Made by a program: the position numbers and the translations under genes
From: an uncultured beta proteobacterium
GTDB taxonomy: Bacteria; Pseudomonadota; Gammaproteobacteria; Burkholderiales; SG8-39
Direction of reading: 5' to 3'
Length of the DNA: 20,938 bases
Assembly (NCBI GenBank): GCA_902826155.1
Contig: CADEDU010000024.1
Location: 61,221 to 82,158 of the forward strand
Notes under the pieces: model-generated
Databases searched by the model: none
Told to the model about the DNA's origin: nothing
The model's input: only the letters and a program-made list of their open reading frames with translations
In this document: positions 5,655 through 14,240 of the stretch, in pieces
How the letters are laid out: the number at the start of each line of letters is the position of its first letter
Position numbering within the stretch: position 1 is the first letter of the stretch

Positions 5655-8293
5655 ATCGAGCGCTCGGACGCGTCGACACCAAGCTGCTTGCCCCGGGTAT
5701 CTCGCATGCGCTCGCGCGCTGGCGAACACGGCGCTACGCCGATGTGCGATATCGGATCGACGCTCGCCTGGCGCGCGGATTGCGAACGATGCGCGCGGCA
5801 CTCACCATCAACGTCACGGTCCGCGCGCCGTGCGACATCGTGCTCGATTGGTGCGCGATCGCCGACGCGCGCGTCGATGCGATTCGCATCAATGGCGCGC
5901 CGTGTCCCAACGCGCGCATGGTCAGCGAGCACGTGGTGATCCCGGCGAGTACCACCCGGGCTGGTGAGAACGAGATCGTTCTGTGCGCCCAAGCTCCGAT
6001 CGGTGCGCCCGGCTCGGCGCTGCTGCGCTATCACGACGTAGCCGATGGGAGCGACTACGTCTACACCCTGTGCGTACCTGCAGACGCCCGCACGCTGTTT
6101 CCGTGCTTCGACCAGCCCGATCTGAAAGGCCGTTTCACGTTGTCGCTCGAATGCCCATCGGGCTGGCAGGTGGTGAGCAACGCGCCACGGGTCGCCGTGC
6201 ATCGCATCGACACGGGGTGCCAGCGAGTGCAGTTCGACACGAGCGCACCGATCAGCACGTATCTGTTCGCGTTTGCCGCCGGGCCATTTGCGTCGATGCG
6301 AGAGCGCGGGCTGCGGCAAGGCTGCATGCTCTGGTTGCGGCGCTCACAGAAAAGAAGTGGTCGACGTGCGGCGCACGCCGCCCTGGAACTCAATCGCCGT
6401 GCGCTCGAGTACTTCACCGAATACACACAGCGGGCATTCCCGTTCGCGAAATACGATCTGGTGCTGATTCCGGAGTTCGCGTTCAACGGTATGGAGCATG
6501 CCGGGGCCACGTTCCTGCGCGAGGAGTCGGTGCTGATCGCGCCACAGGCGCCCGCCGTGGAACACGCCAAGTGCGCCAATCTGATCCTGCATGAGACCGC
6601 GCATCAATGGTTCGGTAATCTGGTGACGATGCGCTGGTTCGACGACGTATGGATCAAAGAGGCGTTCGCGAACTGGCTCGCAGCGCGAGCGGCGGCAACG
6701 CTGCTTCCGAGCAGCAACCCCTGGCTCTCATTCGCGGTGCTCAAATCGAGCGCGCTGCAAACCGACGCGAGCGCAGGCACCACACCGCTACGGCAGCCGC
6801 TCACCAACCTCGCCGATGCGAAATCGCTCTACGGGAATATCGTCTATGGCAAGGGGCCGGCCCTGCTGCGCCAGCTCGAACACGACATCGGCGCACGGGC
6901 GTTCCAGCGCGGCGTTCAGAGCCTGACCGCTGCCTACGCCTACAAGACGATCGATTGGCGTGAGCTGATCAATGCATTTGCAACCGCAAGCGGTCGCGAT
7001 CTTTCGGTGTGGGCACGCCAGTGGATTACCACGCCGGGACTGCCACGGATCACGGTCCGTACGAGTCGGCAGGGTAGGGATGGCCGCAGCTCGATGCTGG
7101 TCGAGCAACGTGGAGCCGCAAAGGCTTCGCTGCCATGGCCACAACGATTCGCGGTGGCCTCGATGAGTGCGCGAGGCGCGTCGCGTACGTTCGATGTGCG
7201 GCTCGATAGCAGCCAAGTCCGGTTGAGCGCAGGACGTACCCTTGTCGGGCGCACGCTGCTGCCAAACGCGAGCGACTTCGGCTACGGTCTGTTCACGACC
7301 GATCCCGGCAATGGCGATGCGCTCCTCGCGCTGTTGCCTCGTATCAAAGATCCGCTACGGCGCTGGTCGATCTGGTCGATGGTCTGGGAGGCGGTGCGCG
7401 AAGCGAAGTTCGGACCGGACGCTTTCCTGCGCCAAGTGTCGCACTGGCTCCCGAGTGAGCAGGAGCCGTTGTTGCTCGCGGCGCTGTCGGAGCGTACGCA
7501 GATTGCTTTGCGACGCTATTGCACCGATGCGCAGCGCGACTCGATGGCTGCGGAAATCGAGGCAGTACTGGAAGCAGGATTCACGGGCGCAACGCGGCAG
7601 CGCGATGCGAGCGTGCGGACCAGCTTCCGACGCGCGTTCATCAACGTGGCGCAAACCGATGTGTCACGCGCACGGCTGCATGCCTGGATTGTCGATAGCG
7701 AGTCGGCCGAGGCATTGACGTCCATCGATCTGCATCACTGCGCACAGCGGCTGTTGATTCTGGATGGAACGCTGCCCTCCGAAGCAATGCGCGCGCTGCG
7801 CCGAAGGACCGAGGCGGCGCACCGAGATCGGTTGATGTTCGCCACCGGGGCGGCCGCACGCGCTGCGAAAAGAAGCTATCTCGATGCGTTTCTCGACGAA
7901 CGATCCATGCCTGAAAGCTGGATCGAAGAAGCACTCGCGCCATTCAACGCGCCCGAGCATGCGAGACAGACGCAGCCGCTGCTCGCACGTGCCATACGAG
8001 CCCTGCCGCGGCTCAAGCACGAACACAAGATCTTCTTCGTCAACCACTGGGTGACGGCATTCATTGGCGGCCAGACCAGCGACTCGGCTTTGCGAATTGT
8101 GCAGCGCGAGCTGCCGCGACTGCTGCCGGATCTGCGGCGCAAAGTGCTCGAAGCAACCGACGAACTGGCGCGAACGGTGCGGATCCGTACGCGATTCGGT
8201 CGTGCGGCCTACGTGCGCCGCGCCCTGGTCCGCGCTAAGGGCGCGAACGGCTCGAAGGTCACACCGTATCGCGTGCGCGAAGCCCAGCCATGA
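5651..8293 (+). CDS. M1 family zinc metallopeptidase (aminopeptidase N-like)
   Basis: This is an 880-residue gluzincin peptidase of family M1, which removes N-terminal residues from peptides. The zinc motif is HETAH (His314, Glu315, His318) with Glu337 in WIKEAFANW, the standard HExxH-x18-E. The exopeptidase motif is NGMEHAG with Glu282, a variant of the classical GxMEN. Tyr399 in NIVYGKG is the expected transition-state tyrosine. The order is an N-terminal beta-saddle (about 1-190, including TLFPCFDQPDLKGRFTL), the thermolysin-like domain, then a long helical C-terminal domain, close to the usual 850-900 residues. No signal peptide is evident, so a cytoplasmic location is likely. The start is the GTG in a GTGA overlap with the preceding gene; the longer open frame upstream reads through that gene and looks non-coding. 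Confidence 0.9.
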   Translation: MNRALGRVDTKLLAPGISHALARWRTRRYADVRYRIDARLARGLRTMRAALTINVTVRAPCDIVLDWCAIADARVDAIRINGAPCPNARMVSEHVVIPASTTRAGENEIVLCAQAPIGAPGSALLRYHDVADGSDYVYTLCVPADARTLFPCFDQPDLKGRFTLSLECPSGWQVVSNAPRVAVHRIDTGCQRVQFDTSAPISTYLFAFAAGPFASMRERGLRQGCMLWLRRSQKRSGRRAAHAALELNRRALEYFTEYTQRAFPFAKYDLVLIPEFAFNGMEHAGATFLREESVLIAPQAPAVEHAKCANLILHETAHQWFGNLVTMRWFDDVWIKEAFANWLAARAAATLLPSSNPWLSFAVLKSSALQTDASAGTTPLRQPLTNLADAKSLYGNIVYGKGPALLRQLEHDIGARAFQRGVQSLTAAYAYKTIDWRELINAFATASGRDLSVWARQWITTPGLPRITVRTSRQGRDGRSSMLVEQRGAAKASLPWPQRFAVASMSARGASRTFDVRLDSSQVRLSAGRTLVGRTLLPNASDFGYGLFTTDPGNGDALLALLPRIKDPLRRWSIWSMVWEAVREAKFGPDAFLRQVSHWLPSEQEPLLLAALSERTQIALRRYCTDAQRDSMAAEIEAVLEAGFTGATRQRDASVRTSFRRAFINVAQTDVSRARLHAWIVDSESAEALTSIDLHHCAQRLLILDGTLPSEAMRALRRRTEAAHRDRLMFATGAAARAAKRSYLDAFLDERSMPESWIEEALAPFNAPEHARQTQPLLARAIRALPRLKHEHKIFFVNHWVTAFIGGQTSDSALRIVQRELPRLLPDLRRKVLEATDELARTVRIRTRFGRAAYVRRALVRAKGANGSKVTPYRVREAQP

Positions 8294-8334
8294 CACACTT
8301 CGCTGCTTTGCCCCTCGCGTCGCGAGCATTTTTC

Positions 8335-8340
8335 TGAGGA
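8335..8340 (+). promoter_or_regulatory. Ribosome-binding site supporting a TTG start
   Basis: TGAGGA lies six bases before the TTG at 8347. An ATG at 8340 is in the wrong frame for the methyltransferase, so this Shine-Dalgarno match decides the TTG as start. Confidence 0.6.
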
Positions 8341-8346
8341 TGTACG

Positions 8347-9516
8347 TTGGCTGATCTCGATTTCTTCGCGCCGTGCCCACGCGGTCTGGAAGCCGTGCTC
8401 GTCGAGGAGCTTGTCCGGCTCGATGCACAGCAGCCACGCTCGGTGCCCGGCGGCGTGCATTTTCGCGGCGCGCTCGCGCTTGGCTACAACGTGAATCTGT
8501 GGAGCCGTGTCGCCTCGCGCGTGCTGATGCGGGTGCACGATGGGGACTATCGCAACGAGCACGACGTGTATCACGCCGCACGCGCGATCTCCTGGGATCG
8601 ATGGTTCGTAGTGGATCGCTCGATCCGCGTCGATGTGACTGCGATTCGCTCGCCGCTCAAAAGCCTGGAGTTCGCGACGCTTCGCATCAAGGACGCAGTG
8701 TGCGACCGGTTTCGCGACCTCAGCGGGCGCCGGCCTGATGTCGACACGCGCAATCCTGACGTACGCATCTTCGCGTTCCTCACCGATCGCCGGTTGACCT
8801 TGTACCTCGACCTGTCGGGGGAGCCGCTGTTCAAGCGCGGCTATCGCGCCGACACCGGCGAGGCGCCGCTGCGCGAGAACCTCGCCGCGGGAGTGCTGGC
8901 ACTCACCGGTTGGCAACCCGATGAATCGTTGCTCGACCCGATGTGCGGCAGTGGGACCTTCCTGATCGAGGCGGCGATGATCGGATGCAATCTTGCGCCG
9001 GGTCGCTCGCGCTCGTTCGGGTTCGAGCGTCTGCGAAGCTTTGATGCCGGTGCATGGCAGCGGCTGTGCGAGCAGGCGCGCCAAGGTGAGCGCCGCGACA
9101 CAGCGCTCGACATCCGCGGCAGCGATCGTGACGCGCGTGTGCTTCGTGCGGCAACCGAATCGATCGAGCAGGCCGGATTGGCCGCTTCGATTTCAATCGA
9201 ACGAGCGGATGCGTTGGACGTCGTACCAGGCGCACGCCCCGGCGTGCTGGTGACCAATCCGCCGTACGGCGTGCGGCTGGAATCAGAGGAAGTCCTGCGC
9301 ACGTTCTATCCGGCATTCGGCAACGTGCTCAAGCAACGCTTCAGCGGATGGCGTTGCTACGTGCTGACGCCGGAGAGCGGTCTGCCCGGATTGATCCGGT
9401 TGCGCGAATCGAAACGCACGCCGCTGTTCAACGGTGCGATCGAGTGCCGGCTGTTCGAGTTCCGCATGGTGAGCGGAAGCCTGCGCACCAAGCGCGGCGC
9501 GCCGAACGGCGACTGA
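8347..9516 (+). CDS. THUMP-domain RNA methyltransferase (RlmL type, unfused)
   Basis: This is a 389-residue SAM-dependent RNA methyltransferase. Residues 1 to about 165 form the ferredoxin-like and THUMP RNA-binding region (LDFFAPCPRGLEAVLVEEL at the start). About 166-385 form the UPF0020 Rossmann methyltransferase, with the linking RGYRADTGEAPLRENLAA, SAM motif LLDPMCGSGTF (195-205) and the NPPYG catalytic motif (304-308). It corresponds to the N-terminal half of E. coli RlmKL, which makes m2G2445 in 23S rRNA; the RlmK half is absent. A TrmN/Trm14-like tRNA target cannot be excluded. The start is TTG with a good ribosome-binding site; there is no in-frame ATG before the conserved N-terminus. 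It ends 49 bases from the convergent pilU stop, with no obvious terminator between them. Confidence 0.88.
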   Translation: MADLDFFAPCPRGLEAVLVEELVRLDAQQPRSVPGGVHFRGALALGYNVNLWSRVASRVLMRVHDGDYRNEHDVYHAARAISWDRWFVVDRSIRVDVTAIRSPLKSLEFATLRIKDAVCDRFRDLSGRRPDVDTRNPDVRIFAFLTDRRLTLYLDLSGEPLFKRGYRADTGEAPLRENLAAGVLALTGWQPDESLLDPMCGSGTFLIEAAMIGCNLAPGRSRSFGFERLRSFDAGAWQRLCEQARQGERRDTALDIRGSDRDARVLRAATESIEQAGLAASISIERADALDVVPGARPGVLVTNPPYGVRLESEEVLRTFYPAFGNVLKQRFSGWRCYVLTPESGLPGLIRLRESKRTPLFNGAIECRLFEFRMVSGSLRTKRGAPNGD

Positions 9517-9565
9517 GCGTCGGCCGCGGTAGGAACGCGAGGTAATTCGGGGCGTCGGGACAGCG

Positions 9566-10705
9566 CTACTTGACGATGCCGAGGTGGTCGATGCCCTCGG
9601 TGATGTCGCGAGTCTTCGATTTCTTGCTGTTCAGTTTGATCATCAGCCGCAGATCGTTGACCGAGTCGGCGTTGCGCAGCGCGTCCTCGTAGCCGATGAT
9701 GTCCTCGTCGTACAGGCTGAACAGATGCTGATCGAAGGTCTGCATGCCCAGATCGCGCGAGCGTTTCATGACTTCCTTGATCTCGGCGACCTCACCCTTG
9801 AAGATCAGCTCGGCGATAAGCGGCGAGTTGAGCAGGATCTCGATCGCAGCGACGCGTCCCTTGCCTTCGTTGCGCGGGATCAGGCGCTGCGACACCATCC
9901 CCTTGAGGTTGAGCGACAGATCCATGAGCAGCTGGGTGCGACGCTCTTCGGGGAAGAAGTTGATGATCCGGTCGATCGCCTGGTTGGAGCTGTTCGCATG
10001 CAGCGTCGCCAGACACAGGTGACCGGTTTCGGCGAACGCCACCGCGTAGTCCATCGTTTCGCGATCGCGGATCTCGCCCATCATGATCACATCGGGTGCC
10101 TGACGCAGCGTGTTCTTGAGCGCGATGCCCCAGTCCTCGGTATCGACGCCCACCTCGCGCTGCGTGACGATGCAGTTACGATGCGGGTGCACGAATTCGA
10201 TCGGGTCCTCGATGGTGATGATGTGCCCGTACGTCTGCTCGTTGCGATAGCCCATCATCGCCGCCAGCGTGGTCGACTTGCCCGAACCGGTCGCGCCCAC
10301 CATGATCACCAGACCGCGCTTGGTCATGGTGACTTCCTTGAGCACCGGTGGCAGCAGCAGATCTTCGAACGTCGGGATCTTCGCGTTGATCAGACGCAGC
10401 ACCATACCGACCGAGCCCTGCTGGATGAACGCGTTCACGCGAAACCGGCCGATGCCGCCCGGGCTGATCGCGAAATTGCATTCCTTGTGGGCCTCGAAGT
10501 CCGCCGCCTGGCGATCGTTCATGACCGAGCGGGTCAGCTCGGCCGTGTGCTGCCCGTTGAGCGCAGTCTGCGAGACCGGCGTGACCTTGCCGTCGAGCTT
10601 CAGCGCCGGCGGAAACCCGGCCGTGATGAACAGATCGGATGCCTTCTTGGCGACGACCAGCCGGCACAGGTCGTACATGAACTTGGTTGCCTGATCGCGT
10701 TCCAT
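9566..10705 (-). CDS. pilU: Type IV pilus retraction ATPase PilU
   Basis: This is a 379-residue cytoplasmic hexameric ATPase, the accessory partner of PilT in pilus retraction and twitching. Walker A is GATGSGKS (137-144), the Asp box TIEDPIEFVH (164-173), Walker B IMMGEIRD (207-214) and the His box TGHLCLATLHANSS (227-240). It lacks the PilT-specific AIRNLIRE motif and has LIAELIFKGEVAEIKEVMKRS instead. The extended C-terminus (KSKTRDITEGIDHLGIVK) and the second position behind pilT both fit PilU. The ATG is preceded on its own strand by a GGGGA about seven bases upstream. The 119 bases separating it from pilT hold a strong hairpin. Confidence 0.95.
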   Translation of the reverse strand: MERDQATKFMYDLCRLVVAKKASDLFITAGFPPALKLDGKVTPVSQTALNGQHTAELTRSVMNDRQAADFEAHKECNFAISPGGIGRFRVNAFIQQGSVGMVLRLINAKIPTFEDLLLPPVLKEVTMTKRGLVIMVGATGSGKSTTLAAMMGYRNEQTYGHIITIEDPIEFVHPHRNCIVTQREVGVDTEDWGIALKNTLRQAPDVIMMGEIRDRETMDYAVAFAETGHLCLATLHANSSNQAIDRIINFFPEERRTQLLMDLSLNLKGMVSQRLIPRNEGKGRVAAIEILLNSPLIAELIFKGEVAEIKEVMKRSRDLGMQTFDQHLFSLYDEDIIGYEDALRNADSVNDLRLMIKLNSKKSKTRDITEGIDHLGIVK

Positions 10706-10758
10706 GCTCGTTCCCCGCTATCCCCGCATTGCGATTGATATTGCTTGCTGCTGCATGC

Positions 10759-10779
10759 TCCGCGCGCGATGCGCGCGGA
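10759..10779 (-). other. Perfect GC hairpin between pilT and pilU
   Basis: Bases 10759-10767 pair exactly with 10771-10779 (9-bp stem, 3-base loop). No T-run follows on the minus strand, so it is not a classical terminator. It may stabilise the pilT 3' end or reduce transcription into pilU; this is inference. Confidence 0.5.
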
Positions 10780-10824
10780 CAGCGCCCTCCGAGAGCGCGT
10801 GCTGCCTGCTGCCGCCTGCTACAA

Positions 10825-11868
10825 CTAGGCGGCGAAGTTGTCCTTGTTGGCGGCCTTGCCGCGTGCCTCGCCCGCCGAGATGACGTTGCGGCGAACCAGA
10901 TCCTGCAGGCATTGGTCCAGCGTCTGCATGCCGAACTGGTGGCCGGTCTGGATCGACGAGTACATCTGTGCGATCTTGTTCTCGCGGATCAGATTTCGGA
11001 TCGCCGGCGTGCCGATCATGATTTCGTGCGCAGCGACGCGCCCTGACCCGTCCTTGGTCTTGAGCAGCGTCTGCGAGATGACCGCCTGCAGCGATTCGGA
11101 CAGCATCGCGCGGACCATCTCCTTCTCCGCGGCTGGAAACACGTCGACCACGCGGTCGATGGTCTTGGCGGCCGAGCTCGTGTGCAGCGTGCCGAACACA
11201 AGGTGGCCGGTTTCGGCGCCGGTCAGCGCGAGCCGGATCGTTTCCAGATCCCGCAACTCACCGACCAGGATCGCATCGGGATCTTCACGCAGTGCCGAGC
11301 GCAGCGCGTTGGAGAACGACAAGGTGTGTGGACCCACCTCGCGCTGATTGATCAGGCACTTCTTCGATTCGTGCACGAACTCGATCGGATCCTCGATGGT
11401 GAGGATGTGGCCGAACTCGGTCTCGTTCAGATGGTTGACCATTCCGGCGAGCGTGGTCGACTTGCCCGAGCCGGTCGGGCCTGTCACCAGAATCAGGCCG
11501 CGTGGGCGCAGCGCCAGGTCGGCGAAGATCTTCGGCGCGTTGAGCTGTTCCAGCGTAAGCACCTTGCTGGGCACGACGCGCATTACCGCGGCGGCGCCAC
11601 GCTGCTGATTGAATGCGTTGACGCGAAAGCGCGACAGGCCCGGGATCTCGAACGAGAAGTCGCATTCGAGCACCTCCTCGTACTGTTTGCGCTGCGCATC
11701 GTTCATGATGTCGTACACCATCGCGTGCACGGCGCTGTGATCCATCGGCGGCAGGTTGATGCGGCGCACGTCGCCATGCACGCGGATCATCGGTGGCAGG
11801 CCCGCCGAAAGATGCAGGTCGGAGGCCTTGTTCTTCACGACGAAGGCGAGGAGCTCGGTGATGTCCAT
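10825..11868 (-). CDS. pilT: Type IV pilus retraction ATPase PilT
   Basis: This is a 347-residue hexameric ATPase at the inner-membrane base of type IV pili that depolymerises pilin to retract the fibre. Walker A is GPTGSGKS (130-137), the Asp box TIEDPIEFVH (157-166), Walker B ILVGELRD (200-207) and the His box TGHLVFGTLHTSSA (220-233). The PilT-specific retraction motif AIRNLIRE is intact (289-296). The start MDITELLAFVVKNKASDLHLS matches the family and is preceded on its strand by an AAGGA about seven bases upstream; the longer open frame upstream has no conserved sequence. It is the first gene of a left-pointing pilT-pilU pair and is divergent from yggS, as in Pseudomonas. Confidence 0.97.
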   Translation of the reverse strand: MDITELLAFVVKNKASDLHLSAGLPPMIRVHGDVRRINLPPMDHSAVHAMVYDIMNDAQRKQYEEVLECDFSFEIPGLSRFRVNAFNQQRGAAAVMRVVPSKVLTLEQLNAPKIFADLALRPRGLILVTGPTGSGKSTTLAGMVNHLNETEFGHILTIEDPIEFVHESKKCLINQREVGPHTLSFSNALRSALREDPDAILVGELRDLETIRLALTGAETGHLVFGTLHTSSAAKTIDRVVDVFPAAEKEMVRAMLSESLQAVISQTLLKTKDGSGRVAAHEIMIGTPAIRNLIRENKIAQMYSSIQTGHQFGMQTLDQCLQDLVRRNVISAGEARGKAANKDNFAA

Positions 11869-12054
11869 TAAACTTTCCTTGCGCTGCGCGCGCGCGACGT
11901 AGGCGGCTGTCGAGTTCGGTGCTGGGCCGATGCCTTGCTGATCAGACCGGCGCGTGCACCGATTCGTTGCGTGGCCCGGCGACACCAGCGGAATGACGGT
12001 TTCCACCGCCGAATACGGCCCGCGTCCGCGTGGGACGACGAGCCCTGAGCGATT
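11869..12054. promoter_or_regulatory. Divergent intergenic region pilT/yggS
   Basis: These 186 bases separate two divergent starts and so should hold promoters for both the pilT-pilU and yggS-proC-yggT-yggU sets. By eye I find no close match to sigma-70 -35/-10 boxes and no operator-like long palindrome, only the ribosome-binding site of pilT at its left edge. The assignment rests on gene arrangement. Confidence 0.4.
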
Positions 12055-12750
12055 ATGGACAAACTGCAAAATTCGCTACAAGGCGTCAAGTCACGCATTG
12101 CCCGGGCCGCGCGCGACGCGGGTCGCGACCCGCGTGACATTCTGCTCGTGGCTGTGTCGAAGACATTCCCCGCTGCAGCGGTTGCCGAGGCGTGTGCCGC
12201 CGGCCAGCGTGATTTCGGCGAGAACTACGTGCAGGAGGCGCTCGACAAGATCAACGCGCTCACGCATCTGCCGATCGTCTGGCACTTCATCGGGCCGATC
12301 CAGAGCAACAAGACGCGAATCATCGCCGAGCATTTTCACTGGGTGCACTCGGTCGACCGGCTGAAGATCGCCGAGAGGCTGTCGGCGCAGCGCCCCGCCG
12401 GCGCAGCCCCGCTCAATGTGTGCCTGCAAGTCAACGTGAGCGGCGAGAGTTCGAAGAGCGGATGCGCGCCGCAGGAAGTCGCCGAGCTGGCGGTTGCCAT
12501 CGCACGGCTGCCGCGGCTGGCCTTGCGCGGGCTGATGGCGGTACCGGAGCCGAGCGAAGATCCGGCTCTGCAACGGGCGCGATTCGACGCCCTGGCGGCC
12601 CTGATCGAGCCGTTGCGCCGGGCGGGACTGCCGCTCGACACGCTGTCGATGGGCATGTCGGGCGATCTGGAGCAGGCGATAGCGGCAGGCGCTACCATCG
12701 TGCGTGTGGGCACGGCCATCTTCGGCAGTCGAACCGGGCGCGCGATCTGA
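12055..12750 (+). CDS. yggS: YggS family PLP homeostasis protein
   Basis: This is a 231-residue single-domain PLP-binding protein (COG0325, PLPBP/YggS) with an alanine-racemase-like TIM barrel and no known catalytic activity; it helps control free PLP and amino-acid balance. Lys36 in LLVAVSKTFPA is the PLP lysine. Further marks are RDFGENYVQEALDK (52-65), WHFIGPIQSNK, VCLQVNVSGESSKSG, LRGLMAVP, LSMGMSGDLEQAI and the C-terminal VRVGTAIFG that binds the phosphate. Length and all blocks match the family. It is first in a rightward set with proC and yggT, an arrangement widely conserved next to pilT in Proteobacteria. Confidence 0.95.
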   Translation: MDKLQNSLQGVKSRIARAARDAGRDPRDILLVAVSKTFPAAAVAEACAAGQRDFGENYVQEALDKINALTHLPIVWHFIGPIQSNKTRIIAEHFHWVHSVDRLKIAERLSAQRPAGAAPLNVCLQVNVSGESSKSGCAPQEVAELAVAIARLPRLALRGLMAVPEPSEDPALQRARFDALAALIEPLRRAGLPLDTLSMGMSGDLEQAIAAGATIVRVGTAIFGSRTGRAI

Positions 12751-12835
12751 GGTCCAGTCAGCCGGGCCTCTCCTGGCGTCGCGCATCCGATTGCTGATAA
12801 CGACTGTCACGAACCGGCGGGGAGAATCAACGACG

Positions 12836-13648
12836 ATGAAAGTGACCTTTATCGGCGGCGGCAACATGGCCAACGCGATCATCGGCGGCATGTGCCGTCA
12901 GGGCCATGCTGCCGGCGATATCCAGGTGGTCGAACCGATTGCCGAAGCGCGCCGGCGTCTAACCAGCGAGTTCGGGGTACGCGTTGCAGCGACGCCCGCC
13001 GAACTGGCGCCGCTCGGCGATGTCATCGTCATGGCCGTCAAACCGCAGCAGATGCGCGAGGCAGCGGCGGCCGTCGGACCGCACGTGGGCAACGCTGTCG
13101 TACTGACGATCGCAGCTGGGATTCAGATCGCGGACCTGAAGCGCTGGCTGGGCGGCCGCGGCGTGCTCGTTCGCTGCATGCCCAACACCCCGGCGTTGAT
13201 CGGTGCGGGCATCACCGGGGTCTACGCTGCATCCGAGGCGTCGGCGCAGCAGCGCGCGGCAGTCGAATCGATCCTGCAGGCCGGTGGCAAGGTGGTGTGG
13301 GTGCAGAGCGAACACCAGCTCGATCCGGTGACCGCGGTGTCCGGAAGTGGTCCGGCTTACGTGTTCTACTTCATCGAAGCGCTCGAGGAAGCCGGCGTCG
13401 CACTGGGGCTGTCGGCCGAGGTGGCAAGGGAGCTTGCGATGGAGACGTTTCGTGGCGCGGCCGAGCTCGCCGCACGCTCCTCGGAGCCCCCCGCCACCTT
13501 GCGTGCTCGGGTAACCTCAAAGGGCGGAACGACCGAGCGGGCACTGGCATCATTCGACGCCGATCAGATCAAGGCGGCGATCGCTCGTGGGGTCAGCGCA
13601 GCCAACGCACGCGCCGCCGAACTGGCGGTATTGATGGGAAAGGATTGA
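12836..13648 (+). CDS. proC: Pyrroline-5-carboxylate reductase
   Basis: This is a 270-residue cytoplasmic enzyme for the last step of proline synthesis, reducing pyrroline-5-carboxylate with NAD(P)H. The N-terminal Rossmann motif is FIGGGNMANAIIGG (5-18). Further marks are VKPQQM, VRCMPNTPALIGAGITG, the substrate region TAVSGSGPAYVFYFIEALEEAG and the C-terminal signature TSKGGTTERAL (about 227-237), where the more common TSPGGTT has Lys. Length is typical. The ATG at 12836 has a GGGGAG ribosome-binding site about 12 bases upstream; a longer frame from 12704 overlaps yggS and is not conserved. yggT starts 6 bases after its stop. Confidence 0.96.
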   Translation: MKVTFIGGGNMANAIIGGMCRQGHAAGDIQVVEPIAEARRRLTSEFGVRVAATPAELAPLGDVIVMAVKPQQMREAAAAVGPHVGNAVVLTIAAGIQIADLKRWLGGRGVLVRCMPNTPALIGAGITGVYAASEASAQQRAAVESILQAGGKVVWVQSEHQLDPVTAVSGSGPAYVFYFIEALEEAGVALGLSAEVARELAMETFRGAAELAARSSEPPATLRARVTSKGGTTERALASFDADQIKAAIARGVSAANARAAELAVLMGKD

Positions 13649-13654
13649 TCGGGA

Positions 13655-14215
13655 ATGTTCAGTCAGATCGGCACGTTACTGGTCGAAACGATTCTTGGGC
13701 TGGTCGTCTACCTGGCGCTGCTACGGTTCTACATGCAGGCCTTTCGAGCACCGTTTCGCAACCCAGTGGGTCAATTCGTGCTGGCGTGCACCGACTGGGG
13801 TGTGCAACCGCTACGCAAGATCGTTCCGAGCTGGCGTGGGCTGGACACCGCCAGCCTGGTGTTCGCGCTGCTGATCGAGCTGATCATGGTCGCGCTGGTG
13901 TACGCGCTGCTGCCTGGCCGCGGCTTGCCTATCGGCGCCTGGGCGGTGCTGTCGTTGTTCGGCATCGTGCGCGCGAGTCTGCACCTGCTGATGGGCGTGG
14001 TACTGGTCGATTTCATCCTGTCCTGGATCAACCCCTACACGCCGATCGCGCCGCTGCTGGCCGCCATCACCCGGCCGTTCTATACCTTCTTCCGTCGCTT
14101 CATCCCACCGATCGGCGGGATCGACCTGTCACCGCTCGCCCTGCTGCTCGCCTGCCAGGTGACCCTGATCGTGCTCGACCACCTCCAGCGCAGCGTGCTC
14201 AAGGCGACGATCTGA
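13655..14215 (+). CDS. yggT: YggT family integral membrane protein
   Basis: This is a 186-residue inner-membrane protein with two YGGT repeats. The first has LLRFYMQAFRAPFRNPVGQFVLACTDWGVQPLRKIVP. The second has VLVDFILSWINPYTPIAPLLAAITRPFYTFFRRFIPPIGGIDLSPLALLLACQV. Each is a hydrophobic hairpin, and further helices lie between them (FALLIELIMVALVYALL, AVLSLFGIVRASLHLLMGVVL). Family members are linked to osmotic tolerance in E. coli and to cell-division site organisation in other bacteria; the role here is unknown. It sits 6 bases after proC, and yggU follows after 25 bases. Confidence 0.94.
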   Translation: MFSQIGTLLVETILGLVVYLALLRFYMQAFRAPFRNPVGQFVLACTDWGVQPLRKIVPSWRGLDTASLVFALLIELIMVALVYALLPGRGLPIGAWAVLSLFGIVRASLHLLMGVVLVDFILSWINPYTPIAPLLAAITRPFYTFFRRFIPPIGGIDLSPLALLLACQVTLIVLDHLQRSVLKATI

Positions 14216-14240
14216 GCAGGCGCACACGCACGTCGTTGCA

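Noticed and set aside
9517..9565. Terminator between the convergent methyltransferase and pilU genes
   Set aside because: No stem of useful length is seen in the 49 bases.
9584..10738. A 384-codon + strand frame opposite pilU, and similar long frames opposite pilT, pyrB and pyrC'
   Set aside because: All mirror strongly conserved genes on the minus strand and show biased, low-complexity composition without known motifs.
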